Part shown: positions 5,981-8,013 of the stretch, one piece after another
Position numbering within the stretch: position 1 is the stretch's first letter
Layout of the letters: every line of letters starts with the position of its first letter
Source of the DNA: Lachnospiraceae bacterium
GTDB taxonomy: Bacteria; Bacillota; Clostridia; Lachnospirales; Lachnospiraceae
Reading direction: 5' to 3'
DNA: 8,013 nucleotides
Assembly (NCBI GenBank): GCA_017463035.1
Contig: JAFTPY010000263.1
Location: 1-8,013, forward strand
The notes under the pieces: generated by a model
What the model saw: the letters and a program-made list of their open reading frames with translations, nothing else
Told to the model about the DNA's origin: nothing
Databases searched by the model: none
Position numbers and translations under genes: made by a program

Positions 5981-6937
5981 TTATTCTTTAAAATACTCCT
6001 CTATTCCTTCTACAATCCCCTGCACCAGCTTCGTCTGATACTCCGGATCCTGTAACTTTCGGTCCTCTTCCGCATTCGTCATAAATCCGGCTTCAATCAA
6101 AATCACCGGCATCTTAGCCCAGTTGGTCCCGGACAAATCATCCCGTTTTATAATCCCACGCTTTTTTGCTCCCGTAGCCTCACACATTTCATCAAGCACT
6201 GCCTGTGCCAAGCGTTTACTGTCCGCAGAAAGCTCCGCCACATAAGGATTGTTCTCCGACGGATACAATACGGAAATCCCGTTTACTGCTTCATTATCAA
6301 TGCCGTCCGCATGGATACGGATGTAAATATCTGCCTCCGCATGATTCGCCACCTCTGCCCGCTCTATGTTACTGATATCTACCTCGGCGGTTTCCCGCGT
6401 CATTACTACCTCATACCCCATAGCCGCCAGTTCATCCCGTAACCTTAAAGAAAACTCAAGCGTAAACACATGCTCCGGCACCTTCGTAAAAACACCTTGC
6501 GTCCCGGAAGAAACCTTCGTCTTCTGTTCCGTAGCTCCCGGTCCTACCGGCTCTTTCCCATAGTTTCCTTTCGCCTGATGCCCCGGATCAATAGCAATGA
6601 TTTTTCTGTTCGCAACGGCTACCGTCACGGTCGGTACCGGTGTTGCGGTTGGCTCCGGGATTGCCGTCGGTTTCGGTGTACTCGTCGGCATCGGAGTAAT
6701 AGTCGGCTCCGGGGTTGCCATAGTTTCGGGAGTGGCAGCCGGTGTCAATATTGCCGTCTCTCCCGGCACTTCCGTCGGTGTCAACGTTGCGGATATCTCC
6801 GGTTCTTCTGTCGGCGTCGGCACATCTGTCACCTCAGTAAATGGCGTAACCGTAGGTATATTTCCCTCTATTGTCTGATTACACCCTGTCATCCCCAAAA
6901 GACAACATAGTATCAATAACCCTATTTTTCGTTTCAT
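5981..6937 (-). CDS. N-acetylmuramoyl-L-alanine amidase (Amidase_3), lipoprotein
   Basis: A 318-residue cell-wall hydrolase expected to cleave the bond between N-acetylmuramic acid and L-alanine in peptidoglycan. Residues 1-19 are a lipoprotein signal: MKRK, a Leu/Ile/Cys core, and the lipobox MTGC with Cys19 as lipidation site. Residues about 26-107 are a Pro/Thr/Glu-rich linker with repeated xPTxTP units, suited to spanning the cell wall. Residues 111-318 form the zinc amidase domain of the AmiC/CwlD type: His120 in IDPGHQ, Glu155 in VPEHVF and His209 in RIHAD as zinc ligands, and catalytic Glu282 in IEAGFMTN. All four are present. Start ATG 6937 follows AAAGGAGG by 7 nt; the frame continues upstream to 6991 without a comparable site. 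It heads the tight amidase-truA-pyrC cluster and diverges from thiT. It probably acts in wall turnover or sporulation; which of these is unclear. Confidence 0.92.
   Translation of the reverse strand: MKRKIGLLILCCLLGMTGCNQTIEGNIPTVTPFTEVTDVPTPTEEPEISATLTPTEVPGETAILTPAATPETMATPEPTITPMPTSTPKPTAIPEPTATPVPTVTVAVANRKIIAIDPGHQAKGNYGKEPVGPGATEQKTKVSSGTQGVFTKVPEHVFTLEFSLRLRDELAAMGYEVVMTRETAEVDISNIERAEVANHAEADIYIRIHADGIDNEAVNGISVLYPSENNPYVAELSADSKRLAQAVLDEMCEATGAKKRGIIKRDDLSGTNWAKMPVILIEAGFMTNAEEDRKLQDPEYQTKLVQGIVEGIEEYFKE
6620..6853 (-). repeat. Degenerate repeats coding the Pro/Thr linker of the amidase
   Basis: The plus strand shows many short degenerate units of the GTCGGnnTCGG kind. On the coding strand these give runs of Pro-Thr and Pro-Glu-Pro-Thr (residues 29-106 of the amidase). 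The repeats create a long open glycine/valine-rich frame on the plus strand that is only a shadow. Such tracts often vary in length between strains. Confidence 0.65.
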
Positions 6938-6962
6938 CTTCCTGCCTCCTTTGGCACTCTTC

Positions 6963-6991
6963 ATTCTATCATACTTCCCCCGGAAACACAA
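6963..6991 (-). promoter_or_regulatory. Probable promoter of the amidase-truA-pyrC cluster
   Basis: On the minus strand TTGTGT (6991-6986), 17 nt, then TAGAAT (6968-6963), preceded by TG one base upstream (an extended -10). The -35 is weak at 3 of 6 matches. The predicted start near 6956 would leave a short leader of about 20 nt before ATG 6937, including the AAAGGAGG site. Confidence 0.45.
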
Positions 6992-7036
6992 TAAACATTC
7001 CTTCGGATTCCCGGTTCCCTTTTGAAATTTTCCCTA

Positions 7037-7065
7037 TTGACAAAACAAAAGCAAGCCGCTATACT
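7037..7065 (+). promoter_or_regulatory. Promoter of the thiT riboswitch transcript
   Basis: A perfect TTGACA (7037-7042), an ideal 17-nt spacer and TATACT (7060-7065). Transcription should start near 7072, some 17 nt before the riboswitch aptamer. It is the closest match to consensus in the window, as expected for a gene controlled mainly by its leader RNA. Confidence 0.85.
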
Positions 7066-7088
7066 TGCTCTTGTAAAATAACATATTT

Positions 7089-7172
7089 TGCTAGGGGAGC
7101 CCCATGCTGAGAGGTAGCATCCTGCTACCGACCCTCATAACTTGATCCGGATAATTCCGGCGTAAGGAAGCA
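7089..7172 (+). promoter_or_regulatory. TPP riboswitch aptamer (THI box)
   Basis: The conserved core of the thiamine pyrophosphate aptamer is legible: AGGGGAGCCC, then GCTGAGAGG, the P3 stem GTAGC/GCTAC (7114-7118 with 7124-7128), ACCCTCATAACTTGATC, the P5 stem CCGG/CCGG around ATAATT, and CGTAAGGAAGCA. P1 is TGCT (7089-7092) with AGCA (7169-7172); P2 pairs GGG from 7094-7097 with the CCC in ACCCT (7131-7135). It lies directly upstream of thiT and should turn it off when TPP is abundant. Confidence 0.97.
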
Positions 7173-7230
7173 GACCATACATTATGGTTTATCACGGCCC
7201 CTCCTAAGCAGTTTGCAAGGAGGATTTTTT
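7173..7230 (+). promoter_or_regulatory. TPP riboswitch expression platform with Shine-Dalgarno hairpin
   Basis: CCTCCT (7200-7205) can pair with AGGAGG (7218-7223), with an inner GCA/TGC stem and a GTT loop. This buries the whole thiT ribosome binding site. The hairpin is followed by ATTTTTT (7224-7230) right before the start codon, so it could also terminate transcription. A competing helix pairs 7089-7097 (TGCTAGGGG, the 5' strands of P1 and P2) with 7201-7210 (CTCCTAAGCA): nine pairs, one bulged A at 7206 and one G-U. It would free the binding site when TPP is absent. A small hairpin, ACCATA/TATGGT, occupies 7174-7188. Confidence 0.7.
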
Positions 7231-7911
7231 ATGTTTATCGAATGGTTTAAGGAGGACGGATACGCGGCCCTCACCACCGCAGGGTACATTGCCTGTGCGG
7301 TCGCTGTTTTATTGATTGTGGTGTTGGCCGCTCTTTTTACCAAGCCGAAAGAAACGGCAAAGCCGCACTGGAAAGCAAAGAAACTGGTATTTTCCGCCGT
7401 TTGTCTGGCACTGGCATTTATCTTATCTTATTTGCAACCATACAAACTTCCGTGGGGCGGTTCCGTTACCTTATTCAGTATGCTGTTTATCTGCTTAATC
7501 GGCAACTGGTACGGTCTCCGTACCGGACTGACTGTCGCTTTTACCTACAGCATCCTGCAATTTCTCCAAGACGGTGGTTCCTACATACTGACACCGCTCC
7601 AGGTATGCTGCGATTACTTTTTCGCCTTTACCGCACTGGGCTTTTCCGGCCTGTTTGCCGGGAAGAAAAACGGACTCATCAAAGGCTATCTTCTGGGAAT
7701 CTTCCTTCGGGGTGCTTTCCACTCTCTTGGCGGTTACCTATACTGGATGGATTATATGCCGGACAACTTTCCGAAAGCATTGTCCGCTGTTTATCCAATT
7801 GTATATAACTATGCCTTCATCTTAATCGAAGGTGTTGTCACAGTGCTGATACTGTGTATTCCGGCAGTGAAGAGTACCTTCAACCGGATCAAGCAAATGA
7901 CAGAAGAATAA
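7231..7911 (+). CDS. thiT: ThiT, substrate-binding membrane subunit of an ECF thiamine transporter
   Basis: A 226-residue integral membrane protein that binds thiamine for uptake through an ECF transporter. It needs the shared EcfA/EcfA'/EcfT module, which is not in this window. Residues from about 50 form the ThiT/YuaJ core with six predicted helices. Against L. lactis ThiT as I recall it, the thiamine-site residues line up: Asp128-Tyr129 for Glu84-Tyr85, His164 and Trp172 (same 8-residue spacing as His125/Trp133), and Tyr188 and Asn193 (same spacing as Tyr146/Asn151). AVCLA (56-60) gives the AxxxA motif expected for contact with EcfT. The N-terminal ~45 residues add an extra hydrophobic helix (about 15-37) that the short ThiT proteins lack. 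Start ATG 7231 is set by AAGGAGG 7 nt upstream; a TTG at 7213 in frame would sit before that site. Expression is controlled by the TPP riboswitch just upstream. Confidence 0.93.
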   Translation: MFIEWFKEDGYAALTTAGYIACAVAVLLIVVLAALFTKPKETAKPHWKAKKLVFSAVCLALAFILSYLQPYKLPWGGSVTLFSMLFICLIGNWYGLRTGLTVAFTYSILQFLQDGGSYILTPLQVCCDYFFAFTALGFSGLFAGKKNGLIKGYLLGIFLRGAFHSLGGYLYWMDYMPDNFPKALSAVYPIVYNYAFILIEGVVTVLILCIPAVKSTFNRIKQMTEE

Positions 7912-7941
7912 CCCCAACAGAAACACTTCTTAAAACAAATC

Positions 7942-7971
7942 AAGGGAGTCGGTGTCTTTACCGGCTCCCTT
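7942..7971 (+). terminator. Stem-loop after thiT, probable transcript end
   Basis: AAGGGAGTCGGT (7942-7953) and ACCGGCTCCCTT (7960-7971) form a 12-bp stem with one G-U pair and a 6-nt loop, 30 nt past the thiT stop. The sequence after it on the plus strand (ACGACATTCTC) has no proper T run, so termination may be weak or the stem may protect the 3' end. On the minus strand it is followed by GATTTGTTTT, so it could equally serve a minus-strand gene beyond the right edge. The remaining bases to 8013 show no gene. Confidence 0.6.
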
Positions 7972-8013
7972 ACGACATTCTCACATATTCAAAATAAACC
8001 ATAAAATTCCCAA

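Noticed and set aside
5365..5991. Plus-strand 208-codon open frame opposite truA
   Set aside because: Antisense shadow of truA; no plausible domain and no ribosome binding site for its start.
6597..6878. Plus-strand Gly/Val-rich open frame opposite the amidase linker
   Set aside because: It is the reverse reading of the Pro/Thr-coding repeats, with no ribosome binding site; the amidase on the other strand has all its active-site residues.
7182..8004. 11-nt inverted match TTATGGTTTAT (7182-7192) and ATAAACCATAA (7994-8004) flanking thiT
   Set aside because: Short and AT-rich; the left copy is largely explained by the hairpin at 7174-7188. No target-site duplication or transposase points to a mobile element.
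1..8013. CRISPR array, tRNA or rRNA genes, insertion sequences
   Set aside because: No regularly spaced repeats, no tRNA-like cloverleaf or rRNA sequence recognised, and no transposase-like protein in any frame.

Overview
The window looks like a chromosomal segment of a low- to mid-GC Gram-positive Clostridia, most likely Lachnospiraceae. The supporting signs are strong AGGAGG-type ribosome binding sites, a TPP riboswitch in front of a ThiT-type ECF thiamine transporter subunit, a lipoprotein cell-wall amidase with a long Pro/Thr linker, and class I PyrC with type 2 PyrF. The taxonomic call is inference from gene style; no rRNA or other phylogenetic marker is present.

Layout. From right to left on the minus strand runs a compact cluster: an N-acetylmuramoyl-L-alanine amidase lipoprotein (6937-5981), a TruA-family pseudouridine synthase (5970-5197) and dihydroorotase pyrC (5180-3891), with gaps of only 10 and 16 nt. 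After a 157-nt gap holding a good promoter and a palindrome comes an unusual fusion of an XRE-type helix-turn-helix domain to an orotate phosphoribosyltransferase-like domain (3733-2942). Then come a second likely promoter, pyrF (2831-1908) and a very strong intrinsic terminator (1814-1873). Beyond it, still on the minus strand but AT-rich and with its own promoter, is a membrane-anchored protein with a C-terminal HNH nuclease domain (1689-31). On the plus strand, diverging from the amidase, are a consensus promoter, a TPP riboswitch with a readable expression platform, and thiT (7231-7911), followed by a stem-loop.

How the genes work together. PyrC, the OPRT-like protein and PyrF cover steps 3, 5 and 6 of de novo UMP synthesis; pyrB, carAB and pyrD/pyrK are not in the window. 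The OPRT-like protein keeps the PRPP-binding motif but, judged against E. coli PyrE from memory, lacks two catalytic-loop residues (Lys103, His105) and has His for Lys73. It may therefore be a PRPP- or orotate-sensing repressor of the local pyr genes, or a self-regulating enzyme. A 16-bp near-palindrome over its own predicted transcription start is a candidate operator. This is the best candidate for an undescribed system here. The second unusual point is the TruA homologue, which has Glu in place of the family's catalytic Asp60.

Several open frames in the window extend upstream of the likely true start. For five genes the start was set from a clear ribosome binding site, giving shorter proteins than the longest open frame.
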